Assembly: GCA_965208025.1 (NCBI GenBank) | Contig: OZ242302.1 | Coordinates: 2,666,001 to 2,730,000 of the forward strand | Direction: 5' to 3' | Length of the DNA stretch: 64,000 nucleotides | From: Bin80 sp965208025 | GTDB lineage: Bacteria; Bacteroidota; Rhodothermia; Rhodothermales; Bin80 | Shown here: piece after piece, positions 1 through 9,622 of the stretch | How positions within the stretch are numbered: position 1 is the stretch's first letter | How the letters are laid out: every line of letters starts with the position of its first letter | Notes under the pieces: model-generated | The model's database searches: none | Seen by the model: the letters and a program-made list of their open reading frames with translations, nothing else | What the model was told of the DNA's origin: nothing | Position numbers and translations under genes: made by a program

Positions 1-513
1 AACCAAGGTTGTCCCTGATTCATCCTTTCACAGTTAATTGGTTGATGCTAAGATCTGGTTGGCAGATTTTGACCAAATAAGGGGAGACCTTAATGGCTCC
101 CTGTGTCTCACGGTTCAACTCTTTCGTACAGGATGCGCTCTCCACCCTTTTAGTCTATTGATAAGGGTTGCATACCAGTATACAAAGAAATTCAGCTAAG
201 AGCCGCAATAATAAGTAAGATAGTGAATTTCATCAAGAAGTCTTTTCCTGTTCCGCCTTCTGCGTCGCTGCCTCCATCAACCCTTGACTCTCACCCCAAA
301 CGCTGAATTCACATCTAAATTTTACGGCCTTACAGATTATTAATAACCGCTGGTGAAGGTGTACTATTGATACTTGGTGGAAGAACGATTCCAGTGTAGG
401 AGTCTCGAACTCCCATAGTTCGCTGAATTCATCTGAAAACCTTAACATGATGGGAGCAGTCACAGGACTCAAAGCAGTATGACGGGAATCATCACTCTCG
501 TCTGAAAGATCGA
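1..513. other. Leading stretch without a recognisable gene
   Basis: I see no convincing coding sequence here. A minus-strand open frame of 79 codons (233-472) has no family resemblance. From 451 the plus strand is open in the frame of the radical-SAM fragment that follows, so the last 60 bases may be its decayed 5' end or upstream region. Confidence 0.4.
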
Positions 514-609
514 ATGATGGATATTTCCCAACCCAAGCGGTTTGGACAGGTGAAAGACATCACCTATGGTAGGACGTCAAATATTCTGACGCCAACCAGT
601 GGATTCATA
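514..609 (+). pseudogene. N-terminal fragment of a radical-SAM protein, cut by an IS
   Basis: From the ATG at 514 the plus strand encodes a short segment containing ITYGRTSNILTPTSGFI. It lines up with the segment just before the Cys motif of the intact radical-SAM protein at 34329-35321 (VSYQKTREILTRASGFM). The IS1634-type element starts directly after it, and the same frame resumes at 3066 with DGYDYSLNPYSGC. Joined, the two pieces read GFI-DGYDYSLNPYSGC, which matches GFMGEYDFTLNPYSGC of the intact paralogue. This is therefore the 5' half of a gene interrupted by the IS. The family is the PA0069/spore-photolyase-like radical-SAM group, whose substrate I cannot name. Confidence 0.7.
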
Positions 610-3065
610 ACCCAAGTTCGCCATTTTTTAGTGCCATAAAGTTACGAATTTCTATTCAATCCCATGTTTGGGATTGGTTTCATTCTCGTCCATGAGCACA
701 AAGATTCTCTGAATCATCTCCGCTTCATTTGGTGCGATTCCACGGCGCTTTTCTATCACTTTTGGAGCAGGTTTCGTCAAATTCGGCCTCCATTTTTTCC
801 TTTGGACACACCTCGGGCTGCTCCGTCTGGAGTTCAAGTGATCAATCTTTTCGGTGCGTGCGGACTGGTTAGGGATCCGGCGGCTTGGTCGGTTCGTCTT
901 CCTCTACATGCTCCTCCACCACACGCGTTTCATTGGGATTGTACCGGAGTCCCAGAATCTTGAATAGGCGCTCTAAAAACGGAGTTAGATCCTGATCTAT
1001 CTTCGTAATCAGATATCTGGTCTTGGTCTTGACCATCAGGGTCGTAATCCGGTGGACCTGATTGAGTTCCGTTCGCATTGTTACCCAACTTGAATGAAGG
1101 CCCTCCGCCTTACATTTGGTGCGGACAAAATGCGCCAGATGGTACGCCAGCACGGTAATGAATAAATGCCCCTCAATCCGCTCGTCTTTGCTATGATAGA
1201 TCGGACGAAGTCCAAGATCCGATTTCATCATTCGGAAGGTCGCCTCAATCTCGGTCAATCGCCAATACGTTCGTACGATCGTTTCAAGATCCCGATCCTC
1301 GAGACTGGTTCGCAGGACGTAGCCTCCACTGGAGGAGACCCGATCCTCATGCGCTGGAAGCCGCGTTACAATAATGGACTCGGCATTCTTGGTCCCGTCC
1401 TTCTTCGTGACCTGAATATCATATAGGTGGGAGACTTGCTTGTACGCTTCCTTCTTCCGACCAATCCGAACCAGCAACTGATCATGATTCTTCATCCTCC
1501 TCGGAATTGAGAGCCCTTCATGGAGATAGGCGATCTCCTCCAAAAACTTTTTCGACTTTGTTTCCAATATCTGATCCTCTGTCACTTGACGATCGCAACT
1601 GTGGACATAGATGCAGACTTCATTCCATGCCTCTTCGGGCGTTCCGTCCTCCGAGAACGTTTCCTCGTCTGAATCGTCCTTCTCTTCCAAAACTTCTTGA
1701 TTCGCTTCCGCCTCCGGGGATCCATCCTCTTCCAGAACCTCTTCTTTCTCCTCTTCGTTCTCCGCGTCCTCTACGGGAAGCTTCCATACCCTGATGTTAC
1801 TTCCCGATTCACTCGTAAACGCTGCATCAGGATCCTTCTCTGGAAGCGGAGGCGCCTTTGTACGCTCTACCGTGATCCAGTTCAGTCCCTGCGATTGCAG
1901 GTAGGCCAAGTTCTTTTTTGTGGCAATCCCCGCATCCATGATGATCGTGGGCTTCGCTCCGCCCAGATCCTCAATTGCACGTTGCATCGTACTTGGTTCG
2001 CTAATATGTCCCGATAAGAGTTGCACACTACGCGGGAATCCCGACGCATCCAAGACCAACGCCAGCGTGACCAGTGGACAATCATTCCGCCGGTCCTTAC
2101 TCCGTCCCCGACGGAGGAGTTCGCCTTTTTCTTTCCCATGATAGAACGTGTTGGTCAGATCATAAAACACGATCGTTTCGCCAGAGTCCAACAGTTCCTG
2201 CGTGTTCCCATAGAGCCCGTCCATGATCTGCTGCTGTTGGTCTTGTACTCCGTCCGTGACTCGGTAGAGCGTGTTCAAGCTCGGCGGATCAACGTCGAGC
2301 AGTTCCAGAATCGTAGACCGGTTCAGCATCCATTCATGGGTGGCTCGCTCACTCGCGGGATGGAACATACGTCCAACCACCAGCGCACAGGCGAGCTTCG
2401 TATGTTTGACCGAGAAGCCAAGCGTGGCTAACAGATCAGGAAACCCAAGTTGTTGCAACGCCTCCAATGCCAAGCGCTCTCCCGCAAAGGTACGAGAATC
2501 CGGATGTGTGGTTTTCTCTGGAAGGATGAAGTGCTTTTGATTGGGACGTTTATGAATGTCATAGCCCTTGTCCAGCAATCGTTGGACGATGTCGTCCACC
2601 GCCGCCTGATATGCTTCATCGTCTTCGTAGAAGGGGAGCGGTTTCTGTCCTTTCAGTCGGGTTTCTACTTCTTCGGTGAGGTGCGCCCACTGGTCTTCGG
2701 GAATGGCAAAGTCTTGTCCGAGATTGAGGAGGGAAATGTGTTTGGTGACACCGTCAACCGATCGGGATTCAACGAGGCCAAAGCCCTGTCGTTTTTCGCC
2801 ATTTTTGAGGGTATAGGGCCGTGTACGTATAAACATAAAAAAGGGAGAAGAAAGTGGACAGGAGTTGGAACGCGGATGGGCTGGGGAGGTTCCAGAAAAC
2901 ACCAAAATAACACCAGAACGGGTTTTGGGGAATCAATCAGACAGAATGGCCGTGAAACGGTGAGAAATCGGGGGCAAATGCACGGTTTTGGGGCAAAAAT
3001 CGGTCAGAATGACCGAAATATTGGAATGAAATTCGGAGGCTCAACGAGAAAATGGCGAACTTGGG
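610..3065 (-). mobile_element. IS1634-type insertion sequence, about 2455 bp
   Basis: The ends are a perfect 17-bp inverted repeat, CCCAAGTTCGCCATTTT at 611-627 and its complement at 3049-3065. Between them lies a single minus-strand transposase of the IS1634 (IS4-superfamily) type. The element sits inside a radical-SAM gene whose two parts flank it. The triplet ATA occurs on both sides (607-609 and 3066-3068) and could be a short target duplication. IS1634 members usually make 5-6 bp duplications, so the exact boundary is uncertain by a few bases. Confidence 0.85.
869..2836 (-). CDS. IS1634-family DDE transposase
   Basis: DDE transposase of about 655 residues that moves the surrounding element. 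Visible family features are the N-terminal FIRTRPYTLKNGEKR segment, a first catalytic Asp in VFYDLTNT, a second in IIMDAGIATKKNL, and the C-terminal signature YWRLTEIEATFRMMK followed by LGLRPIYH, which holds the catalytic Glu. A strongly acidic low-complexity insert (Glu/Asp-rich, around residues 370-430) lies between the second Asp and the C-terminal signature, where some IS4-superfamily members carry insertions. I chose the ATG at 2836 because family homology starts there; the frame is open to 2905. The C-terminus is also acidic. It looks intact. Confidence 0.93.
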   Translation of the reverse strand: MFIRTRPYTLKNGEKRQGFGLVESRSVDGVTKHISLLNLGQDFAIPEDQWAHLTEEVETRLKGQKPLPFYEDDEAYQAAVDDIVQRLLDKGYDIHKRPNQKHFILPEKTTHPDSRTFAGERLALEALQQLGFPDLLATLGFSVKHTKLACALVVGRMFHPASERATHEWMLNRSTILELLDVDPPSLNTLYRVTDGVQDQQQQIMDGLYGNTQELLDSGETIVFYDLTNTFYHGKEKGELLRRGRSKDRRNDCPLVTLALVLDASGFPRSVQLLSGHISEPSTMQRAIEDLGGAKPTIIMDAGIATKKNLAYLQSQGLNWITVERTKAPPLPEKDPDAAFTSESGSNIRVWKLPVEDAENEEEKEEVLEEDGSPEAEANQEVLEEKDDSDEETFSEDGTPEEAWNEVCIYVHSCDRQVTEDQILETKSKKFLEEIAYLHEGLSIPRRMKNHDQLLVRIGRKKEAYKQVSHLYDIQVTKKDGTKNAESIIVTRLPAHEDRVSSSGGYVLRTSLEDRDLETIVRTYWRLTEIEATFRMMKSDLGLRPIYHSKDERIEGHLFITVLAYHLAHFVRTKCKAEGLHSSWVTMRTELNQVHRITTLMVKTKTRYLITKIDQDLTPFLERLFKILGLRYNPNETRVVEEHVEEDEPTKPPDP

Positions 3066-3224
3066 ATAGATGGATACGACTACTCGCTGAATCCCTATTC
3101 CGGTTGTGCATTTGGTTGTACATACTGCTATGTAGCATTCTTTTCCAGAACTCCCTTTCACCGGGATCACTGGGGGAAGTGGATCCGCGTCAAGGAGAAT
3201 GCCGCAGAAAATCTTCGAAATTGA
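3066..3224 (+). pseudogene. Radical-SAM core fragment after the IS (3' part of the split gene)
   Basis: This stretch encodes DGYDYSLNPYSGC followed by AFGCTYCYVAFF, i.e. the CxxxCxxC iron-sulfur motif of radical-SAM enzymes. It then reads WGKWIRVKENAAENLRN and stops at TGA (3222-3224). The intact paralogue at 34329-35321 has WGYWVKVKENAAQSLAKRKQ at the same place, so about 200 C-terminal residues are missing here. The gene is therefore doubly dead: split by the IS and truncated early in its catalytic domain. Confidence 0.8.
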
Positions 3225-3581
3225 TAGGCAATATCGCTGCTACCCAGATAGCGGATTTTCCGCTCAAGTTCCACACATAATGTAACCCGCCGATCGGACG
3301 ATTCAATATTCTCCAGATGCTCCCACTAACCCATTTCAAATCATCAGATTTGATTTGGCGGAGTAGGAGCATCTGAGTCTAATGTGACATTCTATCAAAT
3401 GAGAGCCAACAACAATGAGACGAACTGTTGTATTGAAAGAGATTCAAAAAAATGAATTTTGAACCCAATCTCACATGATCTAAATACTCAACTCCTGAGA
3501 GTTACGAATGATTCGGTCAGAATCCCCCAGATCTTGATGAGTTTCTGATGCACCTTGGAATAGACGATCCTATATGAATTA
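3225..3581. other. Gene-free spacer downstream of the radical-SAM fragment
   Basis: No open frame here resembles a known family. I looked for a frameshifted continuation of the radical-SAM gene (a SSVTDPYQP-like segment) and found none. The region separates two converging units and has no clear terminator hairpin. Confidence 0.4.
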
Positions 3582-6500
3582 TCATTTCAGATCCATGCGC
3601 GCACTGAGTCCGTAGGAGAGCGGGGCCTCGTTTGTCTCTATGGCTCGCGCGGTGGTAGCTACCGAAACGTGTAGTCCCTGCTTCATGCGCAGGTTGTATC
3701 CGACCCGCCATGTTTGCCCTCTCGGATCTATCGTCATTCCCAGGGTAGAATGCCCCAGACTTTGTCTCATGGGCACCCCATATCCCAGTTCCATCTCCAC
3801 CCTTTGATCCATGCTTCCCAGTCCTATGGAGTGTAGCGGCGCTTCGCGCCATAGATCTCCCCCGTAGACATTCCCCCAGAGCGGTCGTACTCGCATAGAG
3901 GGACCCAGCCCATCAGGCGATCCATACTCTACGGATCCCGTCAGTCCCCATTCGCGCAGTCCCTCATCGGTATGCAGCACCAAGGTCCGACCCCCAAACT
4001 CCGCACGCAGTTGATTCATGGCCCAGCGCACGCCACCACCCAATTCCACTCCCATCCCGGTCTCTGCATCGCCTCCGTCTTGGCGAAGGGCAGCCTCCAT
4101 GTAGGGCTGCATGCCCGCTCCCATTCGTAGACTTCCCTCCACGCCTGCCCGAACCCGACGTACACCGAGATCAGATCCCGTTTCCATGTTGGCGGTTGCC
4201 CAAAACGCATCCACCTCGTAGCCCAGCCGTCCTGTGCTACTCCCTGTCAGGGTTCCCGTTAGTCCCAGTGCAATGAGCGCCGCATCCAGTTCAGAGTCCA
4301 GTGTCTCCATCTCGGTCTCACCGCGTCCGAGTCCCAAAAGCATCCACGCACGCATTCCGGCTCCTGTTTGATAACTGACATAGGGATAGAAGCCTGTCAA
4401 TCTGGAGGATGCTGAACCGGACCGCGCTGGCGTTTCGTAGGTGCCTTGATCCCAGCTTTGCGCGGCCAAGAGACCTGCCATCCATCCCTTCCTCCACACA
4501 TAGTCGGCTCCCAGGATCATGGTTGTGACATCGGAACGCAGCGAGAGTGCTCCATCTCTTCCATTCATGCGCGTAAATGCACCTTGCCCCCAGACGCTCC
4601 ATCCTCCCTGCGTATACGCTACACCACACCCGCGAAAGATATCTCCCAGAGAGCGGCGTGCCGTCCCATAGCGCAGCCACGATAGATCAGGAATGCTGCA
4701 CTGTGCCATCCCTTCCATCCGCCGAGAGAGCGCGTCCACAATTTGGGATGCCCAAGTGCGAAGGACTCTGGACACATATGCATTCTGGATGATCTCCTCG
4801 CTCTCCTCTTCCACGATCACCTCTGTGCGGGCTTGCGCTACCTGTGCATTCATGGCCGAGAGGAGGACAAGTGCAAACGTCTTTGCCTCCCGAATGCGTT
4901 CGCTGGAGAGCAGCTTCACTTCAATGGTTTTAGAGACCTCGCTAGGTTCAAACGCAACCTGCCCTGCGAGAGGTTCATAGTCCTCGCCTGCCAATGCACT
5001 CCCGTCTTCTGTGGCATAGCTGACCAGCACAGGCAAAGGAGAGGGCTTGGATAAGTGCATCTCAAAGATTGCTGTACGGGTGGAGACCATTACATTCTGC
5101 ACCGAGACCGTGGGACTGCCGTCATTGTCCAGAATCGTTCCCGTCCCTGTCTCTTGGGCAATGGTTGCATGTCTGGCATTGGAAAGGGTTACCTGAAAGG
5201 TTTCCTCCGATTCCACCTCTGCATCTTCCAGGATCTGGATGCGGATCTTCCCTTCGGTGCTCCCCCGCTGAAAGATGACAATCCCCTGCGAGGATACATA
5301 ATCCGATCCTTCCTCTGCGGTCTCATCCGAGGACGTATACCGGACGGTGACCAGTTCGGAACTGGCCCGATTCAGTCGGACTGGTAGGAGAAGTGAACCA
5401 TCTCCCTCCGATGCACTCTCATCGTAGATACTCACCGTGAGTGGGGCATCATCATCTTGAATGGTCCCTTGAGCGTCTCCATCGGAGATCCCATTCCCCG
5501 ATAGGCGCACTCGAAAGGATTCGGTGGGTTCGGTTTCCAGATCGTTGATGATTGAAACACGGATATCTTTGAGTACCTCTTCTGGTGCAAATGTGACTTC
5601 GCCAGCGGCGGCTTCATAGTCCTGTCTTGAGAGGGCAGACGCATCCTCGGTCGTAAAGCCAAAGGTTCGCGGCTTGCTGTCCAGACCACTCAACTCCACT
5701 CTAAAGACGGCTGCTGCCTCCGACTCGGTGACCTCTGCATCCCGGATACTCACCGTCACGGGATCCTCATTATCCAGGATAATCCCCTGGGCTTCAGATT
5801 GCCCCAACACCCCATTCTGCGGATCCCTCAACTGAATCCGAAACGTTTCCTCTTCTTCATGAATCTCATCGTCCATGATCTGTACAACAATGGATTTTGT
5901 TGTCTCTCCAGAAAGGAAGCGCAGTGGACTGGGGGTCAATACTTGATAATCCAGAGGCGCATTGGCCGTCTCGTCCAGAACCGAAAATTCAACCTGAGGA
6001 TCTCGCCCAGACAGTACACGGCTGAGGGTCACGGCAAACTGCGTCTGTCCTGCCTCTTCCCTCACGGTCACGGACGCTTCGATCTCCATGACGGGAAGCG
6101 CATCGTCATCCCGAATCGTCCCCCTGGCCTCAACCGTGGACAGGACGGCATACTCGGGTTGGGATAACCGCAAAAGGAAGGTCTCCTCCAATTCCTCCTG
6201 TGTATCATCCATGATCGGGACCGATACCTCACGACGGGTCGTACCCGGGGGAAATACCAGTGTACCACTCTGGCGCATATAGTCCATGGGTTCCAGGGCC
6301 GTCTCATTCGCGGTCTCAAACGCAACGCGCACGGTCTGCACCGGGTTGGGTGGATTCAGCGTGACCACAAAGGTCAACTCGCCCGCACTCTCCAATACCG
6401 AAGCATCCCCAACCTGCAACTCGTATAGATCATTATCCTCGATCGTTACCGTCGCCTCCCCTGGATTCAGCACCACGCCCTCCGTCTCTATCAACTGGAT

Positions 6501-8699
6501 CTGAAAGGTTTCCTCTCCCTCAAATAATGGATCGTCTGTGATCTGTACTTCAATAAATGCCGTCGTACTCCCTTCGGGGATCAGGAGCAGATTCTGAGGG
6601 AGCGTATAGTCCACCTCTTCCGTGGCAGTCAGTCCAGTCGTTTGAACTTGCACATTCAGATCAAATGGTGCCGCTGGGGATACTTCAATGGGCAGCCGAG
6701 CGATCCCCACCTCTTCGGAAACGGTCCAAGTCTGGACTGCCAGCGTGATCGGATCATCGTCATCCAGAATTGTGAGTGTTTTAGCCTCTGGCCCGATCAC
6801 TCCGAGTGAATTTGACGCATGGCCGCTGAGGATGACCGTCTTATCAGGCCCATCCACCAGATTGTCAACTGCTGTGATGGTCACCTGCTCTGAACTGGTT
6901 GTTGCCCCAGCGGGAATGGTCAGTATTGGGTTGCTACTCAGTACAAAATCCGAATCTGTGGCGGGGAAAGTTGCGTCCGCGGAGATCATGATCACCGTCT
7001 CGGCAGTTGATGGGGGAGTCAGACGGACCGTGAGGGTCGCTTCCCCCTCGGCTTCTGGAATTGCTTCCGGAGTCAACTCAAGGACTACTTCGGGGATCGG
7101 ATCAATAAGCGTGAGTGTGGCTGGGCTTACCTCCAGACCTTCTACGGGTGTCGTTCCCGTAACGAAAACGGTTTCCTCAGTCTCAAAGAACTCATCAGGA
7201 ATCGGCGTGAAGGGAAACGTTGCGGATGAGGAGCGCTCTTTCGCCAAGATCTTAATCTCAACGGGAGAGACTAGCTCGTAGTGGGTTCCTACTGTGGCAG
7301 TCCCGTCCTCCACCGAAACCGTCACCTGCGTATCGGCATCTCGTGCGACATCTAGCGTTGCCCTGACCGTGATCGTTTGGCTTCCTTCCTGTTCCCTCAC
7401 CTCAGAGGGAGAGACCGAAAGCGTGACACTAGTGGCCGTGTCATTATCAAGAATGGTCAGGATCACATCCTCAGGATCCAGCACTCCCTGCGCATTCGTC
7501 ACAACACCGCTTACCGTGATCATTTTATCCAGACCATCCACCTGATCATCTGCAGCCGTGATCCTCACCTCTCCTGCACTCTCGGTCTCTCCCGCTGGAA
7601 TCGTGAGCGTGTTCCCACTTAGTGTATAATCGGCAGTTGTGGCGGGAGAGTTCGGTTGGGCCAGAAGTTCAATGGATGTCTCTGCGGTTGAAGCTGCACC
7701 AAGACGGGCCGTGACAGTGGCGAATTCTCCTTCCGTAATTGTATGTGGAGTGAGTTCCAGCGTGACCTCTGGCTCCGCGCAGGGGATCAACCTACCTGTC
7801 CAGTAACTAATGATGATCGTCCCAGCATCGTGCAGATCAAGGATTTTTTGAGGCAAACACTCAATGGGGTTAAGAGAAAGAGTAGTTCTCATTCCTGTCT
7901 GAACATCATCAAACAGATCCGCAGGCAAGGTGCGGAGAGAATTATCAAATAAATATAGGCTTTCCAAGTTGGTGAGACCGTCAAGGAGATCCTCATGCAT
8001 GGAGGTGAGCGAACCATCGTTCAAGTTCAACATTTCCAGGTTGGTGAGACCATCAAAAAGATCCTCATGCAAGGTTGTGAAGGGATTACTATGTAAGTAC
8101 AGCATTCTCAGGCTGGAAAGATCTTCAAAGAGATCCACAGGTAGAGTGGTGAGACCACTATTGGTTAAGAACAATACTTCCAGGTTGGAGAGACCATCAA
8201 AAATATCCTCATCCAGTGAGGTGATAGAGGTATAATCTAAGTGCAATTCATATAATTGGGGGAGATTCTCAAAGATATTCTCTGGCAGAGAGGTGAGACT
8301 ACGACGACTACTTACCATCAGCCTGTCTAAGTTGGGAAGATCGTTAAAGATACCAGCAGGTAGGGTAGTGAGAAAGTTTCCATGGATATGTAAAACTTCC
8401 AGATTGGAAAGTCCGGCAAAATCATCTTCCTTAAGCGAATGAGTAAAAATCTGTGTTATAATCAACTTCTTTATGCTGGCTAACTGGTCAGCAGTTACAG
8501 TTGCACATCCCCGATGATATCTAATGCGCATGAGAATCTCCCTCGTAATTCTTGGGGTTCGGTCACATATATCCACGGTTTGTGCCCTAACATCCAGCGA
8601 AAAACAGATCAGAAAGACACCAACCCACCTACCCAGAGATAAGGAGGTTACCCTGCGTATGATTCCAACGGGTCTGAAATATTGGTGGTGTACCTTCAT
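3582..8699 (-). CDS. Giant surface protein: LRRs, nine Calx-beta repeats, outer-membrane barrel
   Basis: About 1705 residues. A hydrophobic signal segment (WVGVFLICFSLDVRAQ) is followed by about eight leucine-rich repeats (roughly residues 75-290, e.g. LSNLEVLHIHGNFLTTLPAG). Next come nine Calx-beta-type repeats of about 105-115 residues (roughly 305-1320), each with a DY core and most ending in an acidic D(N/D)D/E turn. The C-terminal 350 residues are an autotransporter-like barrel: SVWGQGAF, repeated alternating aromatic strands, and an end at SYGLSARMDLK. It probably sits in the outer membrane with the repeats outside, for adhesion or host contact (inference). The ATG at 8699 is preferred over an in-frame GTG at 8714; neither has a strong ribosome-binding site. 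Passenger plus barrel in one chain is the type V arrangement, yet this genome also seems to use type IX secretion. Confidence 0.85.
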   Translation of the reverse strand: MKVHHQYFRPVGIIRRVTSLSLGRWVGVFLICFSLDVRAQTVDICDRTPRITREILMRIRYHRGCATVTADQLASIKKLIITQIFTHSLKEDDFAGLSNLEVLHIHGNFLTTLPAGIFNDLPNLDRLMVSSRRSLTSLPENIFENLPQLYELHLDYTSITSLDEDIFDGLSNLEVLFLTNSGLTTLPVDLFEDLSSLRMLYLHSNPFTTLHEDLFDGLTNLEMLNLNDGSLTSMHEDLLDGLTNLESLYLFDNSLRTLPADLFDDVQTGMRTTLSLNPIECLPQKILDLHDAGTIIISYWTGRLIPCAEPEVTLELTPHTITEGEFATVTARLGAASTAETSIELLAQPNSPATTADYTLSGNTLTIPAGETESAGEVRITAADDQVDGLDKMITVSGVVTNAQGVLDPEDVILTILDNDTATSVTLSVSPSEVREQEGSQTITVRATLDVARDADTQVTVSVEDGTATVGTHYELVSPVEIKILAKERSSSATFPFTPIPDEFFETEETVFVTGTTPVEGLEVSPATLTLIDPIPEVVLELTPEAIPEAEGEATLTVRLTPPSTAETVIMISADATFPATDSDFVLSSNPILTIPAGATTSSEQVTITAVDNLVDGPDKTVILSGHASNSLGVIGPEAKTLTILDDDDPITLAVQTWTVSEEVGIARLPIEVSPAAPFDLNVQVQTTGLTATEEVDYTLPQNLLLIPEGSTTAFIEVQITDDPLFEGEETFQIQLIETEGVVLNPGEATVTIEDNDLYELQVGDASVLESAGELTFVVTLNPPNPVQTVRVAFETANETALEPMDYMRQSGTLVFPPGTTRREVSVPIMDDTQEELEETFLLRLSQPEYAVLSTVEARGTIRDDDALPVMEIEASVTVREEAGQTQFAVTLSRVLSGRDPQVEFSVLDETANAPLDYQVLTPSPLRFLSGETTKSIVVQIMDDEIHEEEETFRIQLRDPQNGVLGQSEAQGIILDNEDPVTVSIRDAEVTESEAAAVFRVELSGLDSKPRTFGFTTEDASALSRQDYEAAAGEVTFAPEEVLKDIRVSIINDLETEPTESFRVRLSGNGISDGDAQGTIQDDDAPLTVSIYDESASEGDGSLLLPVRLNRASSELVTVRYTSSDETAEEGSDYVSSQGIVIFQRGSTEGKIRIQILEDAEVESEETFQVTLSNARHATIAQETGTGTILDNDGSPTVSVQNVMVSTRTAIFEMHLSKPSPLPVLVSYATEDGSALAGEDYEPLAGQVAFEPSEVSKTIEVKLLSSERIREAKTFALVLLSAMNAQVAQARTEVIVEEESEEIIQNAYVSRVLRTWASQIVDALSRRMEGMAQCSIPDLSWLRYGTARRSLGDIFRGCGVAYTQGGWSVWGQGAFTRMNGRDGALSLRSDVTTMILGADYVWRKGWMAGLLAAQSWDQGTYETPARSGSASSRLTGFYPYVSYQTGAGMRAWMLLGLGRGETEMETLDSELDAALIALGLTGTLTGSSTGRLGYEVDAFWATANMETGSDLGVRRVRAGVEGSLRMGAGMQPYMEAALRQDGGDAETGMGVELGGGVRWAMNQLRAEFGGRTLVLHTDEGLREWGLTGSVEYGSPDGLGPSMRVRPLWGNVYGGDLWREAPLHSIGLGSMDQRVEMELGYGVPMRQSLGHSTLGMTIDPRGQTWRVGYNLRMKQGLHVSVATTARAIETNEAPLSYGLSARMDLK

Positions 8700-8714
8700 C
8701 CAGAATTGCAGCAC

Positions 8715-9100
8715 TAGGCTGAACAGTATCAGATCATATTTGAGATTCGATCATGATGAGTGTAGAAAAGGAACTTTTTTAATTATCTAATTCCAGAGCA
8801 TTCGGTTTTGTAAGATAGAAATAATCAAAGTAACAATATAAAAGAGGATATGCAACTTCTCTCCAATTCGTAATAGTCTTTAATATAGACAGTTAAGTAC
8901 ATATAAAATGAATAATCCAGAAATCATACACTCTAATTCCATTCCTCCTCCGTAGAGAAAGTCTACCTAAACCTATTCGTGGGAAAACCGTATTGTATGA
9001 AATTATAATATAATTCACAAAATATTCATATTCCAACACAGTAGGCAGACTACGCTTTCTTTCCGAATATTATTGCACATTGGGACAGAGATGATCCAGA
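8715..9100. other. AT-rich upstream region of the LRR/Calx-beta gene
   Basis: About 385 bases without a credible gene, AT-rich, and the expected place for the promoter of the minus-strand surface-protein gene. I could not pick out a firm promoter. Confidence 0.4.
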
Positions 9101-9580
9101 TAAATACCATCCAGAGCTATGTGCGCACCGAGTCCATAGGAGGGTGGTGTCTCCTTTCCTTCCAGAGTTCACATGGTGGTGGCTACCGAGAATTGTAGTC
9201 CCTGATTTATGCGCAGGTTGTATCCAACCCGATCAGTGCGCCTGCCTGGATCCAGCATTCTTCTCACGATGTACTTTCCGGAGCACAATTTTCAACTCAA
9301 TATGTTGATCCGTACTTCCCACATACCACAAAATATACGCGAGGGGAGCAATGACTATACCGCCGGTATATTTTGACTGTATAAAGGATGTAGGCAGGTC
9401 CTCCACAATTGCAGTGCAGGCAGAGGTTGTAACCTTGTAACCGCCCACATCTGCAATATTAAAGAGGTGTCGTGATGCGAAAAGATAGGTTTTTAACCCG
9501 CTCAGGTGTGAATCAAAGATCCGAGTGAGAATGAACCATTGTTGATTTGTCGGGACGATATAGATGAGAGTCAAAACCAA
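9101..9580 (-). pseudogene. Decayed second copy of the barrel C-terminus
   Basis: Bases 9101-9245 resemble 3590-3715 of the surface-protein gene at DNA level (shared runs such as GCGCAGGTTGTATCC). They correspond to the last barrel strands, YNLRMKQGLHVSVATTARAI. Upstream, the minus-strand frame 9233-9580 still shows GSTDQHIEL against GSMDQRVEMEL of the intact gene, then loses similarity. Frameshifts separate the pieces. It is the remnant of a tandem paralogue, or of the ancestral 3' end after duplication. Confidence 0.6.
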
Positions 9581-9622
9581 GGTAGGGGAATAATCTTGGG
9601 GCGAGGTTGGTGGGAACTTGTT

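Noticed and set aside
2450..3280. 276-codon plus-strand frame over the 5' end of the IS1634 transposase
   Set aside because: It overlaps a well-supported transposase and contains no recognisable domain; only its last part crosses the radical-SAM fragment, in another frame.
4016..4210. Open frames on both strands inside the LRR/Calx-beta gene (also 4446-4792, 6688-7281 and others)
   Set aside because: They are shadows of the long minus-strand gene, whose domain structure is clear; none has family resemblance.
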